DNA of 64,000 bases from Acanthaster planci (lineage: Eukaryota; Echinodermata; Asteroidea; Valvatida; Acanthasteridae): assembly GCF_001949145.1 (NCBI RefSeq), contig NW_019091522.1, positions 537,159 through 601,158 on the forward strand. Direction: 5' to 3'. Shown here one piece after another: positions 12,741-26,990 of this stretch. Each line of letters starts with the position of its first letter. Position 1 is the first letter of the stretch. The translations under genes were made by a program, and so were the position numbers. The notes under the pieces were generated by a model, which was given only the letters and a program-made list of their open reading frames with translations, had not been told where the DNA came from and made no database searches.

Positions 12741-15700
12741 AGCCCTACATCTGTCTAAATGTTTCTGTATACAACCACTGCAGACGCTTTGATGGAAATG
12801 ATTATTGTCGTAACTATGGCAATTGGGGCCTACACACTGAGCACAGACACGATTTGCTCAGCAAAGCTGGGTTACCAGCCAACATGCCACGCAAATGCAA
12901 CTACAGTGTAAACTGGTCCTCTACAGATTTCCGCACAGCATTCACGTAATCTATTAAAGCAAGAGTTTCTGCTTACAAGCTCCCCAACAATGGTCCCAAG
13001 TTCTGGTCCAACACATTCCTCAAGAAAATATGGTAGTAGAGCACAGGTAGTCCATTGCTCTACATGTACATAATGTGGAATAAATTCCTTCATGCAACAT
13101 AAAAATTTGTCCCTGAAAAAGTTCAAAAGACCCCATGCAACTGTTCCTTCAACGTGGCAAGGAACCACTGAAGAGAGTGCAGAGCAATCCTTCTTCAGAA
13201 AACTGACACAATTTCATGAGTTCCTTTTAGTTCCTTTGGCACTGTCCACCACAGCTCTATCTATAAAGCTTTGTATCAAATCTATGTAAAACAACTGTCA
13301 CTCCATTCTGAAAGTGCCAACAAGTTTGCAAAACCAACAGATCTGATCAACGTGGCCAACATAAAAAAAAGCTAAAGATGACAACCCAGAAAGGCATTAT
13401 TTGGATGGCATACATTCAACAGAAACATAACGTACATGTACCTGGGTATCCACAGTACTGGCATTCGGACAAATGATTCTGACAAGCTACGCTGCTTTAA
13501 GTTGAAATTGAATTGGTCTTGAGGCAAGACAAAGTATGAGTACGCTGCCCTCTCTTTTTCTCGCAGTAATTTAGAATTTCGGTGAGCTATCACACTACAC
13601 AGTGTGTATACATTTTTGAGCAGAATGATAGGCCTAGTAGAGCTTGACATGGAAGCTCGTCATAAATGCATCAGGAGAAGGGTGGGTACTAATTGTCTCT
13701 GTCATCTGAAGTCCTCTGCCAATGAGGTGCAATTTATCTTATAGCCTCGAACCAACCCCCCCTCCATAAAATAATAAATTAAGAAGTGCTGGAGCAGCAT
13801 CATAAATATTTGGGTGGATGGGAAAATGGGAGGGTGAAAAACAGGACTGACAAATTATTGAAAATGCCAAAGGTTGTCCCACTTATTTCAAGATGATGGG
13901 CCTTCCTCAATGCTTCGCTATGCCTTTGGCCTTGGAACGTGAGAAAAAATGCTTCATGATGTTTCAATGCATTACTGTCAATCTTCCGGGAGTGCAGAAA
14001 CACTGTACTACTTACTGGCACACCAAAGGCCTGTACACTGAATCACTGAAGAGGGCATCATCATGAGAAAGATGACAGATGACAGGCTTTGGGATTGGGG
14101 GCCAGGTGGGGGAATTGAAACCTGGGCAATGCGCTTACCAGTTCAGACAGGCAAATGATTGCGTTCAGGTAGTAACGCCTGATTCATGTGAGATGCAGAA
14201 GTGCAGGCACCCCCAAAGGTTGTTCAATATTTTTGTGTTACCAAAAACATGAAATGAGCCCTAATCTACATTATCAGGGCAGATTATCTGATTCATTTAA
14301 AGTACGTAATGTTCCATGTACTGCCTCCCCTTAGCTGCAGACACACACGACTGTCAGACATTGGCATTTCTAACCATTTGCCATATGACCAGGGCTGGTT
14401 TTTAAATGCCATATGGGAGTTTCAATGTACCAGTAATTGTACAGTATCTTTTTTCAAAACGTGATTACGCTCAAACAGACTGGTCCTGTACAGAATACAC
14501 TACAAAGCAGCAGATATGCATGTACATGTACTTGGCAAAAGGCATTCAAATAATGTATGGATGTGAGGTCACAGGACTTACTGACAGAAAATTACGATGC
14601 ACTTGCACAAAGCACTAAATGGCGCATTATTGACTCAATAATGAAAATAGGGTTCTATAGCCTGTGCATGAACACTACACTGTAAAGTATCTAAATGATA
14701 CCAGTATTCCCAGTACGTGTACGTGGAGACGTTTGACACAGCTCATGACAGGTACATGTACATACTGGCTCATGTACATTGTACACTCACTTTTCATGAG
14801 TGCTTTTTGGGCTCATTATATGCAATATTCTCTTCCATTAACAGGTTGCAATTCTGAACAATTTCAATGCACGCTCTAAGCAACGTTACACACGTGGATG
14901 TTTAGCACACCAAAAAGCACCTACTGTATGGAAAGGTGCCTTTGTTCACTGTTGATGTCTGAAGAACAAAGCCTGGCCAATACTGTTCATGATACATGTA
15001 CGGGCTATTAGCCTTTTTTTGTGTTTTATAGCGTTTCTGGTGTTTTTCTATTTGTTGTGAATTGCAGTTGTTTGGGTTTGTTTTTTTTTTGAGGGGGGGG
15101 TGAATTCACCAAAGCCACACACACATGCATATGAGGAATGTGTACTGGTACATGTACACATGTACCTTGGCTGAGAATGCAAAGGGGGGGGCGGGGGACG
15201 AGGAGTGCTTGGGTCCCAATCCAGAATGGCATGCTGCAGTATGATGCTCCTCATTTTCCCCACAGAAACTGAAATCAAGCATGCCAAGAAACGGAACCAG
15301 TACATGACCTTCCACAATTTCTACTCATAAAAGTCCTTTCATCTCCTTTACACCAACTGTTGGCAGAGTGGGCCCTCTTGTTTGGATAAGAACTGTTGCA
15401 CCAGTTGACGATTTACCGTACATACATGTACATGTACATACCGGTACTGGCACATGTGCACATGACTTCTTGGCTAACTGCATGGTCTACGAAATCTGTG
15501 AAGGACCTAATACACACTTCAGGATGCACACATCGCACATCTCTACCCTATTAGAGTGGATGAACACAAAAAAGGAATAAGGGCAGTTTTCTCCCCTCGC
15601 TCGCACACTGATATTAAATTTGCTCTTCAAATATTTACTGTCTGGCAAGATTTGGCAAAATCTCCCACACATATTACTTCATCGACTGGAAATAGGTTAG

Positions 15701-18700
15701 AGCAAGCTCAGACTGCCTTTTTAAAGAGCAACGGAGAACTTTTGTGGCAGCTCTCGGACAACTTACTCAATTCATACACCAACGAAAATGTACCAAAATC
15801 TGGTTGGATTGATCAGCATCAAGTGAATTCCAACTTGACTATAGATACATTCTGTGCTGCACTGTATGAGTACATGTACATCAGCCAAAATGTGGAATTT
15901 TTTACTCTTCTGCTATACAAAAAAAACCCTTTTCAGCTTCTATTCCAAGGTCTTGAAAGTTGTAAAAAAGTCTACTTTAATTCACTAGCTTAAAAACCCT
16001 CAGCTCTGAGCAACAAATGCGTGCATGTAAGTGAGTTTACTGTTACCTGAAACATACATGTAAGTACCAGTTACATGGTGTACATGTACATAAATGTGCT
16101 GACCAAAGTGCAAATGTTCTTATATTTGGTACCAGTACGTGTACATGCATACATGTACCGGTACGTGTAGTAAATGATTTGTAGACATTTTGGTTATAAA
16201 TCTTCTGGGTCCACTTTCGATGCAAAAAGTACAGATTCACATCATACCCTGTTCCAAAACATTCCCCCCATCTACATACATGTACATGTATAAATAACCT
16301 GTAAATGTACCAGCATTGTACCCCACAGAGAACTTGTGCAGAGTTTGAATTATGAAATCTAATATCATACATGTACAAAATGTAAGTACAGGTGTGTTCT
16401 TTACAGAATAGATAAAAGACACTGTATGCAAGACAAATATTCAAATATTGTAATTGGCTCAGCGAGCTTTGCAAAAGAAAGCCTACCACCGCAGGACCCA
16501 CTGCCAAAGATGGAACATTAGTTGACATAACCAGGGGAATTGATGATTCATTTGCTTGGCATACAACTCAATATTTTTTTTTTTTGTGAGGACAGGAGAG
16601 AGAAGGGCCCTGGATGTCATGTGTACACGTGGGAAATGTCAGGGGGAATAGTCTGTAGGGATGAAGCTCAGGAAGGGAGAGACAATGCCAAGTGGTTGCG
16701 CTATCTACCCCTATGAACCTGTTTTCAAAATGAAGCTTCATTCCTAAACTTGGTGCAGCTGTACAGTCTAATATCCCACACATTGCATAGTGAATGCTAT
16801 ATTTGATCACATGCTTTTCTCGACTGCAACTAGGAATATATCTCTTGTGCCTGAGGAAAAGACAAAGTAGCCCTATGATGTATTACCTAGCGGTAAAAGC
16901 ATGGACAAGCACCCTGGAAAACTAGCCGATCTTGCCTCAGTTGCCTCACTGTGACTGTCACTTCACACCAACAATTAAAGCTTTGGTTTATAATTTTGTA
17001 TCAAAAATTCAAGGGGGAAAAAAAGTTCCTTGGCTTTTTCTTGTAGGAAGTTTGTATACAGGTACCTGCTAAGACACAGGACCTGTAAACACTTGCCACT
17101 TGATTTACACATGTACATGTATATGTATGTACACACAACAAAATGATGAGATAAATTCAAATAAGATCCCACACATGTACATGTACACGTGTAAAACCTC
17201 ATTGCAAAACCAGTCAATGTTGTCATATTCAGATTTGATTTTTTTCAAGGCCATGTGTCACAAATATTCACAGATCTCACTTGCCGTGTTGAAGGGCCGT
17301 GCATTGTCACACACTATGGTAGATACTCTCTTTAAAAAAGGAATGAGAACAAAAAAAAAAGTCTGACCTTAATTAATAAAAACCACAACTTCCCTCGTGT
17401 TTCCACTGGGAAGCATGCCATTTGATGAGCTCACCTTTTTTCATACAGACCAAAAAATACACGTATCTGTCCTGTGGGCTCTCGGTGGAAAACCTTATCA
17501 CATCCAGGCGCTTTCCACCCACAGGGGAAACAGTGGAAACATCTGCAATTTTAATGCCACCAAATCACATCCAATTGTAATGGCCCCAAAAACGTGATAA
17601 CCTCTCAGCAAGATGAAAGTGGATTGCTATTTTTACGAATGAATTCCGACGTGTGTTGCATACTGATGCAATACAATACCTCGTCTCGCGAACATGAAAG
17701 GGGAAAACTTGTATGTGCACAATTTCCCATAAACAGTTGTGTAACATTAACATAAATGTACAAGTGCCATATTTCCAAAAATTCTCAAGGTAATATTGTA
17801 AACTGATATATCTTGAAATTTGAAACAACCTCCCACATGAACATGCACAGGTATGAAAAAACAGCATCAAATGACCAAAGCCTTTAAAAAGCTGGTCTGA
17901 TGTCCATTGAGAATGATGACGGCAATGGAAATATTTAGTTTTCATTAAAAAAAGAACACAACTAAATCTCCTGGTTTTTTTCCCTTACCAGTACATGTAT
18001 GTCAATCTGATTTTTCTCAGTGACTGACATTTTGAATTATCCTAAAACAATTTTTTATTTTAACCAACATCTTGACATGCACGTGTTCGATACCAGTACA
18101 TGTGCTTACATGTACATGTGTGCCACAATTGATGGACTCAAGGTTCATAAACAGGCAAAACAAATTTGCCCAATTTTTTTCCACATGTAAATGAAAAAAG
18201 AAATTAAAATCTAGTCCATCCTATACATTAATCAAAAAAGTCACACGTTTTCAAAATATATACTTTAAGGGTAGGTTCACGAGAATCAGGACAAACGAAT
18301 ATGACAGACGGAGACAGACAGTCAGAAAGGCCCCTCAAATACACCAGCATGAGCAAGACCAGACAAACTGATGTCTGAAGCATCATTATTGGTGTCTGGC
18401 TCAAACTAGCAAGTAACCAACTGAGGGGCACATTCAGCCGACCTTGCTTCCACTTTGTTTTGTAATTGTTCCTGATGTCTCTTCACCAGGAGGCAGATAT
18501 CGGTATGCATGAAATGCTCTCATCCATTGACACTGTTTAATTGATTACCATATCTTCAATTTTTTTTAAAGGATATCCTCAACAAATCCCATTTGTGACC
18601 TTTGAATTGCTCACGCTTGTCCTGAGAAGACAAATGGCATTTCAGACTGAGGACATGACACAGCTGTTGCAGGGTTGTATCAAACACAGGTGCATTTTAT

Positions 18701-21700
18701 GCCTGTTGGTGCTATTTAACAGATAGGATATACAAGCACTGTGTTTAACTGTTAACTGTACAATTATGTACATGTACATGTATACATTGTATACATGTCC
18801 AAGGACTAACAAATTATCAGCACCTTTCTACCTTTTCACAAATGTAACCCTCTTAATGCCATTACACTGCACAATGTTAGGATTACATGTAGTATGCTCA
18901 TTCCTTCAAGTGCATACCGTACATGTACATGTATTTGGAACAAGCAATTCCAAAAGGCTCCAGTTGCAAACAGCAATCCTTAAGTTCCACTCTGATGCGG
19001 GTGCCAGGAACTGGGATTTTCGGAGGCCACTATTCTGGAAAGTCATATGTCGACAAGGTTGGAATGAGCTTCCATAGAATGATGGAATGGCAAGACCTTC
19101 AAGTGTCAACTTGATCATGTCTTTACTGGTATGCATTTTCTCTGCAAGAGCCAACAACACGTGTCTCTGTTTAAAGGCAAATGCCAGTATGTGAAATATT
19201 GAAGGTGCTTCCCAGCAATTATTCCCCCCAAAACCATCAACAAAGCTAAGTTATTTTGCCTGACAGGAAGGGGGGTGGGGAAGTGTGTACCATGTTGCAT
19301 GTACCACTGAATCTCCACATAGACATGGGATAATTCCAATTTTTGATCCAGATGTACTACAACTTTGAATGTGATGGTTCAAACTACACGTTGTCCTTCC
19401 ACATAACCACAGCGTACAACTCCTGGGTAATGTTACAGTATGCACTCACACTGTATCAAACCAGGCTGCAAAGTTTCTGTAACAACACAATGTTCAATTC
19501 ATTAAAAAGTGATTTATCTATCACATGCAAAATACAGGTATGGGCAGCTGTAAAGCAACCTTGAGTGCTGCCTTCAAACAAAAATGTTTACTTAAATATT
19601 AACTTAAATCAGAGGCTGACATACAGTACCGGTAGGTGCCGGTTGTGAGGTGCTGTGAACATTTTGTCCATCTACATGTAAGCATGTGATTCATGCACCT
19701 GTGTCTCATAATCAATAATTGGAGAGAGATGAAATGCCATATTTTCAGTCATTAGATGTTTTGTATACACATTGTGTGGCCTTAACTCTCTGGGGAAGAA
19801 ATTCGCAGCTGAAAGTTCAGTTCCCAGAGGCCGCGGTTGAAGTCCTGAGTTATGCTATCAATCATGCACTACGAAAAGACGTACCGTGTATGAATCACAT
19901 TTGCTTATGGAATTCTTCCCTTTGTCGCTGAAAAAAATGGTCCCTCAAGATGCAAGGGGACGAAAGTGGTTCACTGACCGTTGAAATATTGGATGAATGC
20001 AACGCGCATACGCAAAAAAAGATTTCTGGACTGAGAGGGAAGAAACCGGCATGAATGTGAATTGCCTCTTCCAGGAAATCAAAGACAGCCGATTACTTGT
20101 GATCAGGTGCCAAGTTACAGTAATTGGCTCAAGATATCAGCAACAGCAAAGGGGACAGGAGATGAAGAAAGCAATGTCATCCTGACTGAAGCTTTCAAAA
20201 AGACCTTTGCTCATGTCAGAGACTACGAAGTCCACTTACCATGTACACGCTGTTGTCTTTCTTACGTGTACGGTAATGGTATACCTTATATATGTATATG
20301 TGTATGTATGGTCCATTTACAGTACATTTCATTTTTTGCAAAACTGCTGGTACATGTACGTACATGTATATATACGTAACATGGGAAGTACATAGCTACG
20401 TGTAGGAGTACACATAAGATATTCTCGATTAGTACCCAGTTGCTAGCAACAAACCCCCATAAGGCTGCATATCACTACTAAAAAATACATGAATGTTAGG
20501 AAGGGTACATTAAATGTACAAACAGGTTCATGTACATGTATGTACAGTGTACCAATACAGGGTAGGTTAAGAAAGTGAAATTATGAACATTGGTTAAATC
20601 TTGTCAGCCTGAATTCCCTAGAGGGGAACATCAAGCATTGTAGTCACGTCCATCATAAATCATTTCACAACTCATTCCTGTGGCAAATCAAAGTCACATC
20701 ACAAAAGTCTGGTTAACAACACACAAGGGGATGAGTAATCTCTATTTCCCATATCAAAACATGTGACACAAATGTGGTTTGTCCGCTGAACTGCTACGGG
20801 TATAGTACATGCTCTGAAAATGCCCTCTTTAAAATGAAGCATAAACATCAAGTGGAACGACCCGGTACATACATGTTCATGTATGTTCATGAGACTGTAT
20901 TAATCTAAACTATGCCTCTGTTGTGTGGTTACTGGTTCCTGATCCAACAATTTGGGGCATTTCTTTGCAAAATGTCAACTTCAATAGGCACATGAACTTT
21001 TTTCCCTGTCAACTTTTCCCAGCACCTTTTCCTGATACTGAGAGCTTGAGGTATCCAGAACAGTCATATCTATCCAAAGTCTCCTGAAAGCACTCTCATT
21101 CCACACGGTGCCAGAATCCGCAGAAATTCTGACAGCATGCCCATGAATGGTTCAAGTGTTGATTGAAAACAAAATGTCTAAGCTGCCGGGAAATCTGGCC
21201 TGTAAACAACATGGGTGTTAAAAGCAAGTTTTTGTCGAGGTGTACAGTAAATCCCATCAGATATTGTTTACACATTTGTGCCAAGGGAAAAAAAGTGCAC
21301 TGGATGACGTCAATTTCACATTCTCAATTTCTGATCTCTTTAGTGCAGCAAGTGGCAACATTAGGTTTGTTGAGATGCTCCGGTACTGAGTTGTACTAAC
21401 AAGATAACTAAAATGTTCATTCCTGATGAGGGGTTTCACACAAAACACTGAGGTTATTAAACACACACAGGTTGAGAAATACAGGAATAACATACTTTAT
21501 GCACAAATGAAACCAATGTTTCCTTGAAATGGGGTGCATTTTGGCATGATCAAGAATTTGTCCTGTTGTTTTTTTCTATTTGGTGTATGCATACATTTCT
21601 TTGGCAAGAACTCAAATCCTTATACAATTAATCAGAGAGAAACAGTCAAATCAGTTTGTGGTTATGACAGCCAAACTGCACCCATGTGTACAAGTACACA

Positions 21701-22105
21701 GTCCAGCACCAGAGACTAGACATTCTCTGTGCAATTCTGTGGTCACAGAAAGTAAAAGACCTGGCTCAGGTCGGCAGAGTGTGTTTGATGTCATTCAGCA
21801 AGTCTTTGACAAAGCAAAGACTTGGTGTAGATCTTCACCATCTCTTGGTGATCAGTGCCAGAACTTCCCTGTCAACGACATTGCTCCCCAGTACAAACAA
21901 CCAAATTACTTTATGTGGTTGCAACAGTGAGCCCAATAACTGGGAATGAAATGGTGGATCATAATCAAATCATATCAGTGTGAGTGACGTTTCCACAAGT
22001 GTTAAATCAAATCAGGATTTTATTGAACAGCTTTGAGGAAATCATTTCAGGAATAAAACGTCAGCATTATGATGTCAAAAGATGAGAAAATAGGTTTTGA
22101 CTTAC

Positions 22106-22163
22106 AGGTGACGTAGTCCAGCAACTGCTCAAACTGTCCGGGACTTAGCTTATCCCACTGCAT
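22106..22163 (-). CDS. Diacylglycerol kinase, type I (DGK alpha/beta/gamma-like), first coding exon
   Basis: Diacylglycerol kinases phosphorylate diacylglycerol to phosphatidic acid. Reading down the minus strand from the ATG at 22163 gives 19 codons, MQWDKLSPGQFEQLLDYVT, then one base before a consensus donor (T|GTAAGT). This matches the extreme N terminus of type I DGKs, where a 'W..LSP.+F.QL..Y..Y' segment opens the recoverin-homology region ahead of the EF hands, C1 domains and kinase domain. The split codon T|.. would complete the conserved Tyr before the 'STKKLKDVL' segment. Phase 1 after this residue fits my memory of the vertebrate genes. Only this exon is visible; the rest should lie to the left outside the window. 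With 19 residues the family call rests on a short match, so confidence is moderate. The 5' UTR must begin at higher coordinates. Confidence 0.6.
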
Positions 22164-24624
22164 GTTGATTCAAAAATTGGCTTCCTTTTTTCCCAGGAGC
22201 CTTGGCAAATCAAGTGAAAGTGGAATGCAGAGAACCCGTAGAATCCAAGGCAGAAAGACGAAGGAGGGGTGCAATTGTAGAGTTATCCACAAGGAGACTG
22301 CGCTTGTGTCTGCGTCCAGGGAGGTGGTGATAAAAATTTTGAAGACTGAGGGGAGGAGTTGGGTGTGGGAAGCTTGCTTGTCAGGACCAATCCGATTCAC
22401 ACACAAACCTGAAACAACAACGTTTCTATTATTCATATATGGCCCCACAAATTTACCTTGACCAGAACAGTCTCAAATCCTCCAGTCTCAACATGATTTT
22501 TGCATCTCCTTGTACGTCATTAACCAGGGGTGGTTTCGGACAAAGACAATGCTGAGAAATATTTCCCTCGCAAAAAGTTTAGAACTGTGGCTGATTTCCC
22601 CAAGAATTTTCAATCGTGCTCGGCAAAGATGCATTCCATACAGTACCATCAAGTCCCCTTCTTGACATGACAATGTGGCAGCGAGAAACGTAACGTCATA
22701 GCGTAACAACCGACACGAAATAAAGTTGAAGAGGAATACTATCACTAACTTCAAATGTAAGAACAAACTTTCCGACAGTCTTCACCTGTATACAATTATA
22801 ACTACCAGAAGGCTTTTATGGTAACTTCACTGCCTAACCATCAAAAATGGTCAATTGATGTATAATGTGTCGAGAACTTCGACCTATCCATAGTACATAC
22901 ACAGAAAACATTTTGCTACTTATGACACATCACTTAATACACACACTTTGTACACTGCACTGGTACATTTACGTGCAAATGTACATGTAAATAGTAAGGC
23001 AGCTTTACCAGCAGAAGTTGCAAAAATTAAAAAAACAAAAACAAATTCAGTAGTAGTGTTCTCACTCACTGCTCATGAAGGCCATGGTAACGTGATGGGA
23101 CCATTTGTGCACAATCGCTAAAGCATGCACCTACCTGAAAGCCCACCAGCCAAATGCACACACCCTAGGATGTAAATGCACTGTCTCTATGTATCAGTAC
23201 TTCCTGGTTGTCTCCTGTCTCCACCCACACAGCGCCGCTGAAGCCCTGGTCCTTGGTCATGAATGGAACTCCCACCGTGCCTGCTGTCATATACCACAGT
23301 ATTTGGATCACTGTGGCTTTTTCCAGGCAAACAATCTCCAGACTGATCAAGCCTGGTCAGGAATTTTAGTGGTGGGTTTTAACTTTCTGTAAAGGTAAAT
23401 ACAGTGCAATGCCCACTCAACCACATCCACCCTCTCTCACACACTGTTGCATACAGGCAACTAGGGTGATCAGACCTGACCCTCACAAGACCCTTCACTT
23501 CAGTCAGCTTGGCTGACTGAGTGTGTGTGTGCACTGTGAATGAGTGTGCAGGATGACCACACAGGGTAAAGAGGCTGGCAGCCAAGCCTGACCAGATGTG
23601 TTGTTCATGCACAGTGTGGAGTGGTATACAATGTACTGTACATGCCCACACACACACGCACACCAGGCAGTCACTGCTCTGTGTGCATGTATGCTAATGT
23701 CTATCCTACAGCACTGCTGCACATTAAGCAGTCAGTCACTGACTGGCCACCGCACAGCTAGAGCTGATGGGAAGCCAAGGTAATAAGACTCACCTATCAC
23801 CCAACTGGCTCTGTCTCTCTCTCTCTCTCTCTGGATGTTGAGAGGGCTTGCAGGGTTTTCTGAGGTTAGACTGGCTATTGACGTAATCAGCGTCACTGGC
23901 AAGGTCGAGCCTGCAGCATCTTCATCAAGCAAAGCATATACCAGTTTCACTTTCCGGCTGGAGCAGCATGCACACACGTATATCCAATGGGCTGTCCCCT
24001 CGCCGCAGCAGCCTGTCTGTTGTTGTTGTGCTGGGTCGAAAACAGATGATGATAGAACGATAACAGGGGCCGTGATGACCTCAGAGTGTCAGGCCGGCAT
24101 TCCAGGGCTGAGCCATCCTTTTAATCCCTCCTGTCCACGAGTCGCCACTGTGGAAAGATGGAGGGGTCAGTTGGCCGATCACGAATCTGGAAGAAATCCG
24201 TAATATGCAGGTCAACAAATACAGAGTTTTGTAGTACAGATGTACGGCAGGCAATAGAACATTGCAATTTCCATGCAATCACCTCAGACTCTCGGTGTAC
24301 ATGTACAATGTATGTGGTGATAAATGGGTATATTTTGCAAAATATATGCCCACGGTTTGCAACATTGACTTACATGTATCGAGGAACAAGACACTAAAAA
24401 TTTGTGCTTTCTTTCAATGCAAACTTAGAGCCATAAATGTATAGTGATTAACCTTTTGCATACAACATATACATGGATATGTCCTTGTACCGGTATATCA
24501 AATTCACAACTGAAAAAATACAACATACAGTACATACAGAAAGCCCAAAGTCAACCAATTTTTGTTGCTGGCAGCCCTTTCTCTTTGTTTTGAAAAAAGG
24601 AAACACAAAATATCTGATTAAAAT
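22164..24624. other. Upstream spacer / possible 5' UTR region of the DGK-like gene
   Basis: No coding exon recognised. The piece 22164-22480 is moderately GC-rich and could hold 5' UTR of the DGK-like transcript (minus strand), but the acceptor is not clear. 23510-23680 is rich in CA/TG steps, and 23813-23833 is a (CT)n microsatellite. The plus frame at 23835-24203 and the minus frames overlapping it are long only because the segment is GC-richer. None resembles a known protein. Confidence 0.4.
23813..23833. repeat. (CT)n microsatellite
   Basis: Simple dinucleotide run of about ten CT units, adjacent to CA/TG-rich sequence. Confidence 0.9.
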
Positions 24625-24639
24625 TACCGGTACACTAAA

Positions 24640-24886
24640 TGGGTAATTCCAGAAATTAGGGGTCCAAAAGTGTCACATTTTTGTGTCCCTCTTACATCTG
24701 ACCTTTGTTATTTGACATGGAAATATCACCAGAGCTGATTCCAAACTATTACTAGTTGTTTGGTAGGTAATTTGCATTAATTCATCACCCTTGGAAATTA
24801 GAAAACGTGTTCGGAACTTACAAAATCATGTCAGGTGTGACAGGGACACGAAATAAAATGGAACCCTAGTTTCTGGAATTACCGGT
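24640..24886. mobile_element. Foldback (inverted-repeat) element, copy A
   Basis: The left end GGTAATTCCAGAAATTAGGG (24642-24661) recurs inverted, with one mismatch, at 24864-24883. The inverted homology continues inward through a 'GTGTCCC' block on each side (left 'tttttgtgtccctctt', right complement 'tttcgtgtccctgtc'). The two arms enclose about 200 bp with no coding capacity. The same terminal layout occurs in copy B at 32557-32835, so it is a family rather than a chance palindrome. Confidence 0.65.
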
Positions 24887-26990
24887 ACTCAAATATTTAT
24901 GAGACCTGTGGCAAACGAACAAGTGTACCGGTAGCATTTTGGCATATGAACAGAATAACTAACCTGTTATTTTCCTATATACATATACCTGAGCTACACG
25001 TACCAGCATGTCCACTGAAAATAAAAACTGCTCTAAAAGGACGCCCTTGTGTTTTTCAGACAATGAACTGGACAATGCTAATTATTTCTGTCACAGACAT
25101 TCTGAAGAATCCGCGTGCAATTTTAACACAATCAAAAATTTGACACCGTCATGTACATATGTGAAATATTTGAATTGATAATAATAAAGATATGAGAGTT
25201 CATGTTATGACACTAAAGGCTTCCAAAATTCTTTACTACCACATAAAAAACTACTTCCCAACTACATGTATGAAGTGACATGAAAACTGCATCACGGCTT
25301 GGAAGCACATTGGCACATGCAACTACCAGTAGGTGGGATCATGGTGGAATTATGCCGAAAGTCTATGCTCTGGGATGAACCTACATGTTTATTGCTTTTC
25401 TTTTGGGTTGTAAGACAAGTGGAACTGTTTACCCTCAATAAATTTAATTTATCTGGTAAGCCTTTTCCTCAACCCTGGGAAGTGCTTATGGTTTGTTGAC
25501 TGGAGATAAGGCAATCAATGCCAGCCAGCAATTAATCTCCCTGATTACATGGTAGTTATGGTACAGGTACATGTAGGTCCTCCATGACCTCTTCCTCCTG
25601 ATCAAAAAGGCATGCTCACTGCCAGTTCTGCGTAGTCTAGCTACTATACAACCTACAGCTATGGTACATGAAATCATGTCCACTGCCTTGAATCAATATG
25701 AAGACAGTCTACCAAACAGAGTGGAAATGATGTCTTTTACACTTCTTTCTAGATCAAGCTCACGTCACACTGCTAACCCCTATTCATTTGTCACAATGCA
25801 TAACTGTACATGTACAGTATGTACACGTAACCAATACTTTTTCTCTGTTCTGCATGTCACTGCACATACTACAGTCCAGTTGATATCATGTTCATCTGGT
25901 GACATGCACAATGCAGGCAGAAAATATGTAAAAGTACACTACTGCGGTTTTAATCCATAAATTTATTGTTTCCTGCTGGTACATTGCAAAAGTATACAAG
26001 TTCATATGTATACATGTACATGCACATGTAACATCAAATTTTGATTTTTTGCATTGCAGATTTTATTGCATACATGTACATGTATAGTACTTCTCATACG
26101 GCACATGTACATTACATGTCTGCATGTCAAGTCTTGTGGAAAAATGATTGAACATCACAGAGTGACAATCCCACAATAAATATTAATTTGAAAAATTAGG
26201 GCAAAGCCATCAGAACACAGCCATCAGGATACATCAATCAAGACCAGAGAGAAAGACATTTTGATATCCATGTAAATATATTTGGCCATGTTCAAACCAA
26301 CTGGCCATGGATGGAAATATCAAACCAGCCTCTGGAAGCAACTGGATAATGTGTGCAGTGGCTTCCCTTTATTTTTATGAGTTAATCTCCTCCATAGCCA
26401 ATCATTGCAACACTGGCCTTATGCACATGTACACTTAAACACAGTGTAGGTTATCCTCTTCAAACAACACTGAGCTGCCAATATAAACTTATGCTGTAGA
26501 ACAAATACCATTTAGCTACATGTAGCCTGCACAGTAATTTACAGGACTAACATGTACAGTAATTCTCAAAGATCACCAACATTCTCATGGATTACCAAAT
26601 CATTTTATCTCCTCCAGTGTGAGATAAAATTGCTTTACATGTACATGCTTGTACAAAAAAATTCTGAAATCAACTTAATGCTGTCACATGCCATACATGT
26701 ACAATGTACATAGATTTTCAAGGCTTTTTTTTTTAATTTTAAGGTTTTTTGTATGGCGATGTCCTTGTACAAGCAAAAAAATAGAATTTCTAGGCAAAAA
26801 TTGATTCCCCCCATTAGAATTCTTACAGTGTGACTTACAAGTTACCCTGCACTCAAATTAATACTCAAGACAAGTACATGTACACTGGGATTCTGAATCT
26901 ACTACCTGCTTGTATGCATGCATGCAATTGCTTTCCACGCTGAACGCCAAAAAAAAAAAAGGCCGACTGAAATGCATTCACAGCATGAGG
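24887..26990. other. AT-rich spacer with ACATGTACATGT motifs, no gene seen
   Basis: Contains scattered ACATGTACATGT units (for example 26010-26110 and 26640-26710), poly-T and poly-A runs, and no frame with coding character or flanking splice sites. Confidence 0.5.

Larger units (their letters stand above)
1..22105 (-). other. Probable first intron of the DGK-like gene (no further exon recognised)
   Basis: About 22 kb downstream (minus-strand sense) of the DGK-like coding exon. I looked on both strands for the next DGK exon, which should begin with a Ser-Thr-Lys-Lys-Leu-Lys-like segment, and did not find it, so it probably lies beyond the left edge. The stretch is AT-rich and holds very many copies of ACATGTACATGT and TACCGGTA variants, homopurine or G runs (2107, 3818, 15092, 15184), an AATCCTCC-rich patch (930-1480), one pogo-like MITE (6364-6802) and an AT-rich repeat near 12300-12740. 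The open frames here are short, rich in Tyr-Met-Cys-Thr-Val-His from the ACATGT repeats, and lack flanking splice sites. I regard none as a gene. Confidence 0.5.

Noticed and set aside
14095-14160. Minus-strand GGTTTCAATTCC, considered as a tRNA 3' half
   Set aside because: Only a B-box-like word; the acceptor and D arms do not pair.
15556-15993. 145-codon plus-strand open frame
   Set aside because: No domain, no promoter or splice context, and low-complexity ends. Consistent with a chance ORF in intronic DNA.
16043-16528. 161-codon minus-strand open frame
   Set aside because: Rich in Tyr, Cys, His and Val triplets produced by translated ACATGTACATGT. Not a gene.
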